61,594 nucleotides of DNA. Origin: Perkinsus olseni. Lineage: Eukaryota; Perkinsozoa; Perkinsida; Perkinsidae. Below the pieces are notes generated by a model. It made no database searches. It saw only the letters and a list, made by a program, of their open reading frames with translations, and was not told the DNA's origin. Numbering within the stretch: position 1 is the stretch's first letter; every line of letters starts with the position of its first letter. Positions 21,417 to 32,300 of the stretch are shown piece by piece. The DNA lies in assembly GCA_013115135.1 (NCBI GenBank), contig JABANP010000306.1, forward strand, positions 1 to 61,594, read 5' to 3'. Made by a program: the position numbers and the translations under genes.

Positions 21417-23324
21417 GACGTCAAGCACCGGCAAATGAGCGGGACGGGAAAAGTGCGAAACTCCCGTTTTGGATCTTCTGAAGGTTTTCCCTCTCGCTCC
21501 CGTCCCGTGGCGGGAGAGCGAGTCCCGCCCGAGTCCCGCACTTCTCGCTGCGCTGAATCGACTTCGGAGAAACGCAACGCGGAGGAGCTGTGAATCGCGG
21601 ATATAATGCTATTTTATCCCGATATTCTAGAGCGTCGTCCAGACCATACCTGATTTTGCAAGGTTCAATCGCTGTGGCGTCGTGTCGCAGTATTGCGTTT
21701 CTGTGCGGTTGTCGTTCTACCCTGTGAGGCTCTGGGGTATGCTATGTCACAGGGATTTCGACTCTCGCGGCGGTAAGATGAAGCAAAATCCCACGAGGAA
21801 TTGTCGTTTACGCCCCTGCAGCGTCGTCCAGACCATACCTGATGTTGCGTGGTTTCTCGCTGTGGCGCGTGCGCAGTACTGCGTTCTGTGCGGTTGTCGT
21901 TCTACCCTGTGAGGCCTGTATGTAGTCACAGGGATTTCGACATTCGCGGCAGTAAGATGAAGCAAAATCCCACGAAAAATTGTCGTTTACTTCCTTGCAG
22001 CGTCGTCCAGAATGTAGTAGCAGGGATATCGAGTCTCGCGGTGGTAAGATGAAGCGAAATCCCACGAAAAATTGTCGTTTACGTCCCTGCAGCGCCGTCC
22101 AGACCATACCTGATGTTGCGTGGTTTCTCGTTGTGGCGCGTGCAGTATTGCGTTCTGTGCGGTTGTCGTTCTACCTTGTGAGGCCTGTATGTAGTCAGAG
22201 GGATTTCGACTCTCGCGGCAGTTAGGTGAAGCAAAATCCCACGAAAAATTGTCGTTTACGCCCCTGCAACGTCGTCCAGACAATACCTGATTTTGCGTTG
22301 TTTCTCGCTGTGGCGCGTGCGCAGTATTGCGTTTTGTGCGGTTGTCGCTCTACCTTGTGAGTCTGTATGTAGTCACAGGGATTTCGGCTCTCGCGGCAGT
22401 TAGCTGAAGCAAAATCCCACGAGAAATTGTCGTTTACGCCCCTGCATCGTCGTCCAGACCATACCTGATGTTGCGTGGTTTCTCGCTGTGGCGCGTGCGC
22501 AGTACTGCTTTCTGTGCGGTTGTCGTTCTACCCTGTGAGGCCTGTATGTAGTCACAGGGATTTCGACTCTCGCGGCGGTAAGACGAAGCAAAATCCCACG
22601 AGAGATTGTCGTTTACGCCCCTGCAGCGTCGTCCAGACCGTACCTGATTTTGCGTGGTTTCTCGCTGTGGCGCGTGCGCAGTACTGCGTTCTGTGCGGTT
22701 GTCGTTCTACCCTGTGAGGCCTGTATGTAGTCACAGGGATTTCGACTTTCGCGGCAGTAAGATGAAGCAAAATCCCACGAAAAATTGTCGTTTACTTCCC
22801 TGCAGCGTCGTCCAGAATGTAGTAACAGGGATTTCGACTCTCGCGGTGGTAAGATGAAGCAAAATCCCACGAAGAATTGTCGTTTACGCCCCTGCAGCGT
22901 CGTCCAGACCATACCTGATGTTGCGTGGTTTCTCGCTGTGGCGCGTGTGCAGTATTGCGTTCTGTGCGGTTGTCGTTCTACCTTGTGAGGCCTGTATGTA
23001 GTCAGAGGGATTTCGACTCTCGCGGCAGTTAGCTGAAGCAAAATCCCACGAGAAATTGTCGTTTACGCCCCTGCAGCGTCGTCCAGACCATACCTGATTT
23101 TGTGTGGTCTTTGCTGTGGCGTCGCATTATGCGACTCGCATACTCATTCTGTTATGGGTTAATTCACAGCATTACTCATTCTGCTCGTCCACCTGCTCAG
23201 TCATGGGCCAAGACTGAGACGGAATTTCGTTGGATAATATGGATCTTGACTGAGTGGAAGAACCTTGAGCTTCAAATGTACTTGAGGTTGCGTTTCTATC
23301 GTATTTTAGAAAAGCGGGAAAAAG
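21417..23324 (+). mobile_element. 1.9 kb satellite-bearing insertion in gene C
   Basis: The segment sits exactly between two identical 46-bp copies and interrupts an open frame that rejoins if one copy and the insert are removed. Its left 220 bp is GC-rich with internal inverted sequences (CCCGTCCCG / CGGGAC type). The centre is a satellite of about 180 bp (21,633-23,100) and the right 220 bp is unique. There are no clear terminal inverted repeats, poly-A tail or coding capacity. The long target duplication is unlike cut-and-paste elements (2-11 bp) and could point to a copy-in mechanism. Confidence 0.7.
21633..23100 (+). repeat. Tandem satellite of about 180 bp with half-length variants
   Basis: The start motif CGTCGTCCAGACCATACCTG (or close variants) recurs about every 178-186 bp. 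Starts are near 21,635, 21,820, 22,002, 22,087, 22,270, 22,449, 22,628, 22,806, 22,898 and 23,077. Two units (from about 22,002 and 22,806) are only about 85-92 bp and lack the same half. Most full units contain CCCTGTGA and TCACAGGG 13 bp apart, a hairpin. Peptide-like open frames over the array repeat the same sequence and are not genes. Confidence 0.9.
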
Positions 23325-23370
23325 CGAGAGGAGAGAATCCTTATCCTTGCGTCCTTTTCGAGAACACCTC
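23325..23370 (+). repeat. 46-bp target duplication, right copy
   Basis: Identical to 21,371-21,416. Directly downstream the gene C frame resumes. Confidence 0.9.
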
Positions 23371-26265
23371 CTGCGACGTAGCCCTTAACGATGCTTTGAG
23401 GAGCCGCCAGCAAGAACTTGCGAGGCGTGGTGCAGCCGCAACAAGTAGTCAGCAGGTTACCATCCAAGGCCCATCAAGCCGGATCACCCGCCTCCTCAAT
23501 ACCCATCTCACAGCAATACTGACAAGGCCAGGATTCCGAGCACTTCTCTGCTTCCTCCGCCACCCGAGAGGATCCGTGCCGTGTCGGAGTCACAGCAAGC
23601 CACAGGACATGGCCAGTCCGAAGCCGCTAGCGACAGGCGGGTGCAAGATTTTCATGGAGAGACTTCCTCCGCGCTCTCTCTCCGAGAGAGGGTATACGCC
23701 AAAGGTAATAATCAGTGCAGGAAAGTAGTCCGCGTGCAGTCTGATGTCCTGTATCGTGTTTAGGTCATACGAGCTGGCATCCTGGGAGTTCTCGCCGGCC
23801 CCAGTATTGTGATTCAAGCCCGCGAATACTACACCCAGCCCCAACAAGGCCTCCACCTCTACCGGGGCTATCCAGCAGCGCTGGATCAGCACAGACTGGA
23901 CCTATCAAGCAGCAGACACAGTGCTGGACAAGCACTGATAAGCGGCAGAACCAACCCAATCAAGCCGAGGCTAGGATAAGCAGGTGCACTACTTCGGAAG
24001 CCGTCATCCATGGTAGTGCGTGACTCACGGTCGATTCCTGGGGACTGGACGCTCCGTTCAGGTGTCGGTTACGATGCTCCTGCGCTTCGTCGACCACTAA
24101 ATCCTGGGTCTTCTGATATCCCTGTCTCACATTTCTTTGAGGCGCGCCCGTCGAGATGCGTCAACCAAATGTTCGACGTCGCGGGACCCACTATACCCGG
24201 TAGAGTCACGACGGAGTACGAGCCAACGAGGTCCTCAACTGTGCCCCCTCAAGCTTCGGGATCCGCTCACTTTGCGAGAGAATGTAGGATACCTTGTGGT
24301 CGATCACGGATTACGTTGTACTTGTCGTGATCAGGTTGCACTTACGCGGATGGCCATGGCCACGTATCATATGGCTCTGACCAGATACCACAACTAGGGC
24401 CTGGCGCGGGCTCATCGACTTTTATCCCCGACGCTGTGAGCACCCGTACTGCTGAGATACAGCCAGGGGCTGAGCATGCCGATGAGCCACTTATAGACCT
24501 CAGCTCCCCCTGTGAATCATATCGGCGTACATCGGGAGACCTGCTGACGCCCGAGGACAACTCTGCAGAACTCCGCAGGCCTGCTACCTCCGACAATCAT
24601 CGTCGCAATCAACAAGAGCAACCATCCCACTCGTGTGGAACCTCTTCGAACGGGCGAGTATCGCGGCAGCAGCAGTGTCCGACATCCTCGGATGAGAAGT
24701 GAACCGCATGGTCTGAGACCTTCGGCATCGGCGTCACAGGTTATGTGGCACAGCTTCGCGACGACGCTGGAGAGCTTGACATTGACCACGATCCGTTGGG
24801 GTGCTTCACGCCCAAGAAGTGTTGTTTCTTCTCGATACTGCCGAGGGTGCCCGGACTCCGACCGCTACACTGGCTTCGCCCACCCGCTCATCAGCGGTGC
24901 TGCTCTCCCTACTGACTACTGGGAGGACTTCGGTGGGAGGTTGGCAGTTCATACTGGCCTTTTCGCTGGGTCGACGGGAGCGCTTTCTCGTAAAGTGATG
25001 AACTCCGCGCACCTCTACCAGTGGCTGGTGGAAGGCCGAATTCCGGCCCTCTTCTGCGTCATCCACTCGGAGGACAAGTTGGAAGGTCCTGACCAAAGCC
25101 CTCGCAATGAGGGCTTTGTGGCTTTCTGTTGCAGAAAGCACCTAGAGGCGTATTTGGATATCTTTCGTCGCTGGGAACTGCGCCGCCCTTTGCGAGGCGA
25201 TGGGCCCAACGGTAGGCCGACGATGTCATTCATGACTCGCTCCCTCGCTGCATTCACCAGTAGTGTCTACGAGCAGTTCGAGAATGGAGAATCGAAGGCC
25301 TCCGGAAGTACTCCTGCAGAAACGAGCCTAAGTCGCTACCTTATCCTCCTCCGCGAGGCGTGGGACTGCAACAAGTCCATCGAAGACATAGGACTCAAGC
25401 CGCCAACTAGCTGGGACATCACAAGCGACGAGTTACGCCCCTACCACAAGCCCTCTGACGATGATTGGATCCAGCAGTCAGTCACCGACGCAGAGCATGC
25501 TCGTGCGAATATGAGCTTGCGCATGTCTAAGAATACCAGGGGTTTCATTCGCAGCCTCGCTCACCCTGCCGAGGCGCGCAGAGGCATTGTCAACAGAAGG
25601 GCTCAGAGTGGGACTCCATCAACTAGCCACAGCACGCAATATGTCGGGCATCGCAGTTGCTAGAAGCTCACTTCGTAAGTAAAAAAAGTTTCTTTCGTCG
25701 AAATCTTTTCATTCTTCAGGTTTGTATGGACTCCGAACTCATACGTGTCTCAGCGTATCACTGGATATCATTGGACTCGCGCAATGTTATAGACTCGCTT
25801 ATCAAACCCATGTTTATATCTTGAAGGACTCCTTGCCGCTCAGTGTTGTGTTCAAGCTCGCAAAGTTCAATACGGGGCTCCGGAAAAGCTACTAATCGTC
25901 ACGTAGTTGCTGACCCTTTCTTGTCAACCCCTCTTTGACACCATGTACGCAACTCCAAATCAGAACACAAGAGCTTCAAATCAGTCAAATAGAGACACTC
26001 TGGTCACCAGAGTCTGGTAAAATAACCGCACAGAACGTTACGTTAAGGTTTCCACACAGGAGAGTGAACTTGACCTTAACCTACAGAACCTACTGTCACA
26101 ATCGCTGACTGTAACCGTAGACTTATTGCATCTGCAAATGCTTCTAGGAACACTCTCTTGTGCCCGTTCCGAAAGTTGCCCGAAAATGTGTGGTGGAAGC
26201 TGGCTGGTGAAGGCTGTCAACTTGTCAGCCCTTTTCTTCGCACCATTGGTGGCAGCATCGCAGCA

Positions 26266-26290
26266 CTGCAAGGGTCGGCGACCCTTGCAG
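26266..26290. repeat. Perfect hairpin, 11-bp arms
   Basis: CTGCAAGGGTC and its reverse complement are separated by GGC. Position and form suggest a subterminal structural element. Confidence 0.7.
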
Positions 26291-26607
26291 ATAACGCGAA
26301 ACCTGTCGAAAGTACCCTGAGCTGAAAACCACGAGTGCAGACGTACCCCGTAGAGTCTCACAGCCAAAACTAGGGCAACAGGGTCCAAGTTCACCAATCT
26401 CGTCAACTTGGTTCATGATCGGTCCGGCCATGTTAGTGGTCCAAGTGTGATCGCACACTGGCCAACCTGGAGGACAGCGATGGCGTTTCGCCGTGATGTA
26501 GTCGCCCGGATGAGCTTGCAACTGGAGAGCCCAAGGCTCGGGTGTGGCACCGTGCCACTGGCACGACACACTCCCACGAGCTTCCCAGCGAGAAGCTGTG
26601 CTCGCTT

Positions 26608-26626
26608 GCGCTACTCAGAGTAGCGC
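26608..26626. repeat. Perfect hairpin, 9-bp arms
   Basis: GCGCTACTC-A-GAGTAGCGC sits about 60 bp inside the right terminal repeat. Confidence 0.75.
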
Positions 26627-26683
26627 AGTTAGATTAGAGACTAATCAATAGTGGTACAATACTGTATTCTAGCAGACCAATAT

Positions 26684-26732
26684 AGAGTACCAATATTGCT
26701 GGCCACAGTATCAATTTTGTTGTCAACGTGTT
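26684..26732 (-). repeat. Right terminal inverted repeat of the 26.7 kb element
   Basis: Read on the minus strand, this stretch repeats the first 50 bases of the window with roughly 85% identity, and the outermost 21 bases are identical. The sequence just outside (TTATTACCTGAGG) gives the right flank for a target-duplication test once the left flank is known. Confidence 0.7.
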
Positions 26733-27085
26733 ATTACCTGAGGCGGGTAGAGGTTCACTCAGAACTTTCGCGCTGATCCACGACTTTGACCAACTTCAGC
26801 CAACGCAGTAGCATCTGAATATTGAAACCTCTGAGGAAGTTTCTCTCAGGAAGGTAAACTCTTTATCTCCATTCGCGCAGAGCATTAGGGTTACTTTAGT
26901 CAAGTACCTTTCTCGAGATATTTGTGACGTATAGAGGCTTCCCTTTCGTCTCTGCGACGCTCCATTCCGGCTACGAGGTCGACCACACGTGGAAACGGCC
27001 CAGTGCTGCCGACTCTAATCGAGACAGGGCTGGTATCGAATGAGAATGCTGCGAAAACAGCTCGTGGATCATCTTGAAGCCATTC

Positions 27086-27445
27086 TCATATTGTACAGCT
27101 TACACGCCCCGGAATTCTTTGATAGCAGCTTCCTTCGTATACCTCGGAACATCTCGGCCTCCTCAGGAGGTCAGGCCTCCTGCTCCTCAGGAGCAGGAGG
27201 CCCTCCTGCTCCTCTCGTCGCATCTCTAAATCGTCAATCCTCCGCTTGATCCTGCCCACATCTGTAGCAATCGGTGGCATCATCCTCACAGCGAAAGGAC
27301 TTGCTGGCGGACCATCTACGAAAGCTGTGCTCGGCTCGAGCGAAGACAATTCGCTCTCCTCGAATTTACGACGCTTTGATTCGAGACGTTCAATCTGAGG
27401 AGAAGAAGTGACACAGCTAACCTCCATGCGTATGCTGCATGTCAC
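27086..27445 (-). CDS. Possible exon of a charged nuclear-type protein
   Basis: The minus-strand frame contains IERLESKRRKFEESE and a VGRIKRRIDDLEMRREEQEG stretch, a charged helical composition typical of real exons. An acceptor-like TTCTCCTCAG directly precedes the IERL codons at about 27,400. The C-terminal part crosses the palindrome at 27,174-27,202 and may be non-coding. I could not connect it to other exons and do not recognise it. Confidence 0.3.
   Translation of the reverse strand: MTCSIRMEVSCVTSSPQIERLESKRRKFEESELSSLEPSTAFVDGPPASPFAVRMMPPIATDVGRIKRRIDDLEMRREEQEGLLLLRSRRPDLLRRPRCSEVYEGSCYQRIPGRVSCTI
27174..27202. repeat. Perfect palindrome, 14-bp arms
   Basis: GGCCTCCTGCTCCT and its reverse complement are separated by a single C. 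A further CCTCCTGCTCCT follows in direct orientation, and a shorter inverted CCTCCT/AGGAGG pair precedes it. Confidence 0.9.
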
Positions 27446-28472
27446 AGTGTGACAGTAACACCTCCGTTCGAATTGATGGAAACGGGTCTGCAGGTGGGAC
27501 CAACAGCAATTCAGTTGTTCGGCCAGTTACACGGCTATCGTAGCCTGGCCCTGCAGAGACCACATACAAGGCTGCAACTGAAATTCCGTTACTGAATATA
27601 CAATATTCATGCACCAAAAATCGCTGAAGAAATCTGAGTCTGACAACGAAGAGAAGGATCGAATGGCACACTTTCAGAGAACGAGAGTAATGTATTAAAC
27701 AGGGTTTGCATGAATACCGATATGAGCACACAGCGTTATAGAGAGGAATGGGAAATGATGAGTAGATGCGCCGCACACGAATGGCCCATCTGTCAGATGA
27801 ATGGTGCTGGGCTAGCGGCATCCAGATTCGAGAATGCAGGAAAACAGCCTCGCCTATGGGATACGTGATACAGCCTACTGCGGCGAGCCCAAGATGCCGA
27901 AACTTAATGCCGAGGAAATTAATAGTATATGAGCATGTAATCACTGATTCGAGCAAGGCCTAACAGTGGAAAACGTTGAACAGCCTCAGCCGCAGAGAGG
28001 AGCTCACCACTCTTCCCCACACATCGCCGCCCAGGATGCCTTCTCTTTCCCAGACAAGCCGGAGAAGTCGATGGAGTGAAGGCAATACCCACGAGTATTC
28101 GGGGGAGCAGTGCAAATTTGTCCGTCAGAAGCCCAACCACGCGGGCAGCCTGTGAAATCTCTCACACAACTATGAGCACAAGGCCTAAAATGTGCTGAAA
28201 AAGCCGAGCCGTCGAAGTTCCCGCATACCAGTTGACAAAGCAATCACGTGCAAGCCTTTGCTTCTCCGGAATGCTCAGTGGATGAGGAAATGAGGTGCAC
28301 GGACCAGAGTAGTCCGGTGGCGGGCTGCAAGTCTGTTCGCTCCACTCCCAGTGCGAAGGGCACTGAGAGAAGGGTGGTCAATAGCGGAAAGCGCCGGGCA
28401 AACATGCCTCTTCTGTATAATCTCGCTCGCATATACCAGTAAAGTAATAGATGGCTAAGTGCTTCTCTATAG
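27446..28472. other. Stretch without a supported gene
   Basis: Between the charged exon and the LINE I see no convincing frame, tRNA or repeat. Minus-strand frames at 27,417-27,956 and 28,004-28,243 are Cys/Leu/Ser-rich and lack splice or family support. The 5' end of the LINE may lie in this stretch. Confidence 0.4.
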
Positions 28473-29390
28473 AAGCACGCAGAGATTCCTCGGCAAGGAC
28501 CAGACAAATCTGCAAATGATTCGATCTGTCGAGCAACAGCGGTACATTACTTCAGGTACCAATACAGCGAAGCAGGCCTTGAGAAATATCATTCAGCTTC
28601 TGAAGAGGTTATAGGGTTCGATCTACTACTCCAGTTAACCGAGATAGAAACTAGCAAGGAGATCCTGGAGAAGGTAAAAGCCAGATTAGGTACGGCCAAG
28701 ATACGTAATAACTGGACGATGAAGTTCGGCATCGGCCTAGCCTTCATGGATAAGACTGAGATGGAAAGGTTTGCACAACAAACTTCCGACGATATCGCCG
28801 TTCGGGAACTCAAAGGTCGCATGAAAGACTGTCGGTTGATTTGTAAGCCAGGTATGGCTTCCAATGACCAAGACATTCTAGACAGCCTACGACTGCGTAA
28901 CGGTATTGATCCCGTTGATGTTAGGGTTCTAAAAATCGCTCGCAGCGGATCCATATACCTGAGGGGGCCCGAGAAAGTTATCGCGGGTATCCTCTCAAAA
29001 GGCCTCATTTTCGTAGGCCTCGGCTCCGCGAAAGTGGTGGAACATCAGTTCAAAAGGCTGTGCAACCAGTGTGGTAAGCATCACTCGGCATCCTCGCCGT
29101 GTCAAGGGGAAATATGCTGTATTAAATGCGGTGGTAAGGGGCACACCGTGCAGCGGTGTGACCGTCCTCGAGATTGGGAAGGGAGGAGCTGCACGGTGTG
29201 TGGCCTCTCGGGGCACAGCGCCCAGGAGTTCATGAAGTGTAGGTCTCTGGCCTCCCAGGCTGCCAGAAATGTAGTAACCAACCCGGCTCCAGCAGCCGAG
29301 AGTGCTCCGACTGCTATGGAGACCGACTCGCGGGACATGGTGCCCGCAATTGAAGCCGTTACCCCAGGTGTGGGTGGCGGCGTTCAGTAA
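28473..29390 (+). CDS. LINE ORF1 (Gag-like nucleic-acid-binding protein)
   Basis: The frame is open from 28,473 (after a TAG), but the first ATG is at 28,719. Residues upstream of it (for example EILEKVKARLGTAKIRNNW) look coding, so the true start is probably lost or lies 5' of the visible frame. The C-terminal third has CxxC zinc knuckles: CNQCGKHHSASSPC, CIKCGGKGHTVQRC and CTVCGLSGHSAQEF. ORF1 proteins coat LINE RNA and chaperone annealing. The stop TAA overlaps the ORF2 ATG as TAATG, which suggests translation of ORF2 by termination-reinitiation. Confidence 0.75.
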   Translation, partial: KHAEIPRQGPDKSANDSICRATAVHYFRYQYSEAGLEKYHSASEEVIGFDLLLQLTEIETSKEILEKVKARLGTAKIRNNWTMKFGIGLAFMDKTEMERFAQQTSDDIAVRELKGRMKDCRLICKPGMASNDQDILDSLRLRNGIDPVDVRVLKIARSGSIYLRGPEKVIAGILSKGLIFVGLGSAKVVEHQFKRLCNQCGKHHSASSPCQGEICCIKCGGKGHTVQRCDRPRDWEGRSCTVCGLSGHSAQEFMKCRSLASQAARNVVTNPAPAAESAPTAMETDSRDMVPAIEAVTPGVGGGVQ

Positions 29391-32300
29391 TGGCCAGGCG
29401 AGAGGGCGACCCCAGAGGTCGCCCTGATCCTAATTCGAGCTGCATTCCCGATATTGAAGTTCACGCGGCTTCCGATTGTCAACAGCGTACCATTGCCCCG
29501 AAAATGAAAATGAAATTCACATCGTTCAACTCTTGTAAATCAATCGCAGCGCTCGAGGATCTGCGATCAAAAGTAGACCTTGGGGATGCAGTTGTCCTTC
29601 TACAGGAGCCCCCATGGGCTCTAAGGGACCACTGGGCCGGTTTTACCGTAGTTAGGTCCTTAGGTAAGGGTACCGGGGCTCAAGAATCGCGGCCACGGGC
29701 TGCGATACTGGTGCCGCCTGAGACCCCCGTTAAGGCTATAGTCAGAGGTGTTGACTTCGTTGCCCTCGACGTCCTCCTTGAGGACAGATGGCTTACATGC
29801 ATCTCGCTTTACATCCCAGTAGATAGCGAGCCATCGGAAATTTTAGAACGCATATCGCAGGAGGCCCTGCTCTCTCATAGATCTGAAGGTATTATAGTAG
29901 GGGCTGATACCAACTCGGCCTCTGCTCTGTGGCACTCTAAGGCTAGCCAGGTACCGTCTCGCATGCGCGACAGGGGTGAGACTGTCGAACTTTTCCTCAG
30001 CAGATGGGATCTGGAGGTGGTCAATGGTAACAAAGAGACTCCATCTTTTCAGAACGCACGCGGGGATGTAAGCTGGATAGATGCGGCGTGCGTCTCAGCC
30101 AACATTCGCTCGTCCGCTGCTTTAGCCCTTCCTAGCTCTGTATCAGACCACTGCGCCCTTCTATGGGACGTACACTGGGGAAATGACCCTCTTGCGACCG
30201 ACCGCAAATTTTGCGGCGGACGCCTCCGTCGGCAACGGCGTTACGCCAATAACACAGACTGGCTCAACTTCGAAGCTGAAGTACACAAAATGGGATCGTC
30301 GTTGGAACCAGCGTCGATCAACGAGGTCGAAGCGCTCGCGAAACGGGTCCAAGCAGTGATAGCGAGAGCGGTGCGAGTAGCGACTCCGGTATACACCCGG
30401 AAGCGGAAGAGAGACGGCAATGCTCAATGGTGGTCACCGGAGCTGTCACGCTTAAGACGAGATTGCTCCAGAAAGCAGGCTGCTCTACGCAAGGCCCGGA
30501 GCCAAGGTAGGCTCAACATCGAGGCTATTGCAGAAGCATCAAGAATAGCTAGGAGACGTTACACTCATGCGATCAAGAAAGCCAAAGGTAAGAGCTTCAG
30601 GGACTGGGTCAGCCGCCTTGGGGACACACGAGCCCTGAAGTCCCTTCTGGAAGAGGCACCGGTCAACGTAGAATCGGTCGACGCCGAAGAAGCAGCGTCC
30701 ACATTCTTCGGAGACACCGTTTCCCCTAGGGTGTACATTCCTAGCACTCGGGCCTCACTTGAAGATATGGGAGGACCAGTCTCTCGAGAAGAGCTTGAGA
30801 GTGCTATAGCTGCTCGTCCCAAAGGCCGAGCATCTGGATCTGACGACGTCGCGTACGAACACATCCACGTAGCTTGGAGATGTAACGGCCGTTGGGCTGC
30901 CGCTTTGAGCCTGCTCATGACAGCGATCCTCCGTTTCCAATATTTCCCAAGGTGCTTTCAGGGCGCTGAGGTAATTCTGCTGAGGAAGAAAGGAAACCGA
31001 ACGGGTTGGTCAAAATTTAGACCTGTGTCGCTCTCGCTGACACTTGCGAAAGTCTGTGAAGCAGTCATAAGCGGACGGCTTGAGGGATCCATAGGCGCCC
31101 TCCCTCCCTTCCTGCATGGATTCGCATCCAATAGGTCTACCGACACAGCATGGAAGCATCTCTCAAGTGCTCTAGAAGACAATGCTGGGAGCCTAGGACT
31201 GCGGGCCGTCGCGGCGTTTGACGCGGTGGCGGCGTTTAACTCCATTAGCCACGACTCAATTTGTGCAGCTGTTGGCCGTTTAGCCAACTGTGGTTTTGCC
31301 GAATTGGTGCGCTCGTTCCTCAGTGGACAATGGTCGAGCTTAGGAGGGGTCCGACGATACTCCATGAAGGGAATCCAACAGGGCTCTATTCTCTCGCCAA
31401 GGTTGTATAGCTACAGCACTATCGAACTAGGAGAGAAACTTCTCGCCCTGAATGATCCACGCCACGGGATCATCGTCAAACCAGTGATATACGCTGACGA
31501 TTCGGCGATAGCTCTGAGGGCCCCTGGCCTTCTCGGCCTCGTGAACACGGTCATACGTGTATGGGAAGTAACGGATACCTGGGCTAGGTCCGTAGACCTT
31601 ACCCTCTCGGAAGAGAAAAATGAGATTTGGGTGGACGCCTGGGTTGACGAAGTTCAATCAGCCCTGCGCGACAGGGGGCATGCCGCGCTGGCAGGATCGG
31701 TCAAGAAGTGCATCAAGTTTCTAGGACTATGGCTCGATCAAAAGCTAAGCTGGAACACTAACGTTACTGAGAGCATAGCCCGTATACGCAAGCTGGCAAT
31801 CAGGCTGCGCTCTCTCGTGGGACGCCGCTGGGGCCTTGGCTCCCAGCAGCTGCGTTGGATCTGGAACTCAGTGATGACCCCTCGTCTGACGTTCGGCGCT
31901 CCCATCTGGGGAACCGTCGCGGGGAAAGAGTGGTTCGAGAAAAAATGTATACAGCTTCAGGCTTTTATGGGGCGGCTGATGTGGGGCGCGCTGAAAAGCA
32001 CACCGACATCAGTCATGTACCGAATCAGCGGGTTGAAACCGATTTCCGAATCTGTCCGTGTGCGCGCTTCTAAACAATGGCTCCACCGGGACTGGGACAT
32101 CACTAAGGTCGAGACCAAGGCCCTATGCCGCTGGGGGGCGTTGGGCACGGTGGTATTGAACCCAAAAGATATGAATCTAGACGTTTTATATCCAGCGACT
32201 CATGCGAGGCGACACGGTTCAGTCGCAGTCATAAGTGATGGTCAGGTAGATAGCCTCTGTTCTGCTAAGAGGCACATATTCTGCGACGGTAGTAAAATCG

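Larger units (their letters stand above)
20243..25663 (+). pseudogene. Gene C: unrecognised large element gene, broken by an insertion
   Basis: I do not recognise the product. One exon runs from about 20,243 to about 20,728. A 20-32 nt intron ending near 20,750-20,760 may join it to an exon ending at 20,869, and a clear GTATGT...TATAG intron (20,870-20,935) keeps frame into 20,936-21,416. The frame is then cut by a 1.9 kb insertion. Its continuation, starting with the same RGENPYPCVLFENTS peptide, resumes at 23,325. The middle part (23,400-24,630) needs more introns that I could not place. The last exon (about 24,635-25,663) encodes some 340 aa with no known motif. The product before insertion was probably over 1,000 aa. 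It follows gene A in the same direction. Confidence 0.5.
25664..26683. other. Right subterminal region of the giant element
   Basis: No supported gene. It holds a perfect 11-bp stem (26,266-26,290, CTGCAAGGGTC facing GACCCTTGCAG) and a 9-bp stem (26,608-26,626, GCGCTACTC facing GAGTAGCGC) about 60 bp inside the right terminal repeat. Confidence 0.5.
1..26732. mobile_element. Putative giant DNA transposon with terminal inverted repeats
   Basis: The first 50 bases and bases 26,684-26,732 are imperfect inverted repeats, and everything between them reads as one compartment. It contains gene B on the minus strand, a pyrimidine-rich nested block, and genes A and C on the plus strand. Gene A has the acidic-residue layout of an RNase H-fold transposase or integrase. 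Subterminal hairpins occur at both ends (240-301 and 26,608-26,626). The target duplication cannot be checked because the window starts at the left repeat. No reverse transcriptase, polymerase B or capsid gene is visible, so it does not look like a Maverick/Polinton. The alternative is that the inverted repeats belong to two separate small elements in opposite orientation. That the repeats exist is seen directly; that they bound one element is inferred. Confidence 0.55.

Noticed and set aside
21680..23041. Overlapping open frames with repeating peptides over the satellite
   Set aside because: The same peptide recurs with each 180-bp unit on both strands. They are shadows of the repeat.
1..26732. 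Maverick/Polinton or virophage identity for the large element
   Set aside because: No DNA polymerase B, packaging ATPase, capsid or retroviral-type integrase signature is visible in its genes.
27417..27956. 179-codon minus-strand frame
   Set aside because: Cys/Leu/Ser/Tyr-rich and without domain logic. The proposed intron next to it does not preserve this frame.
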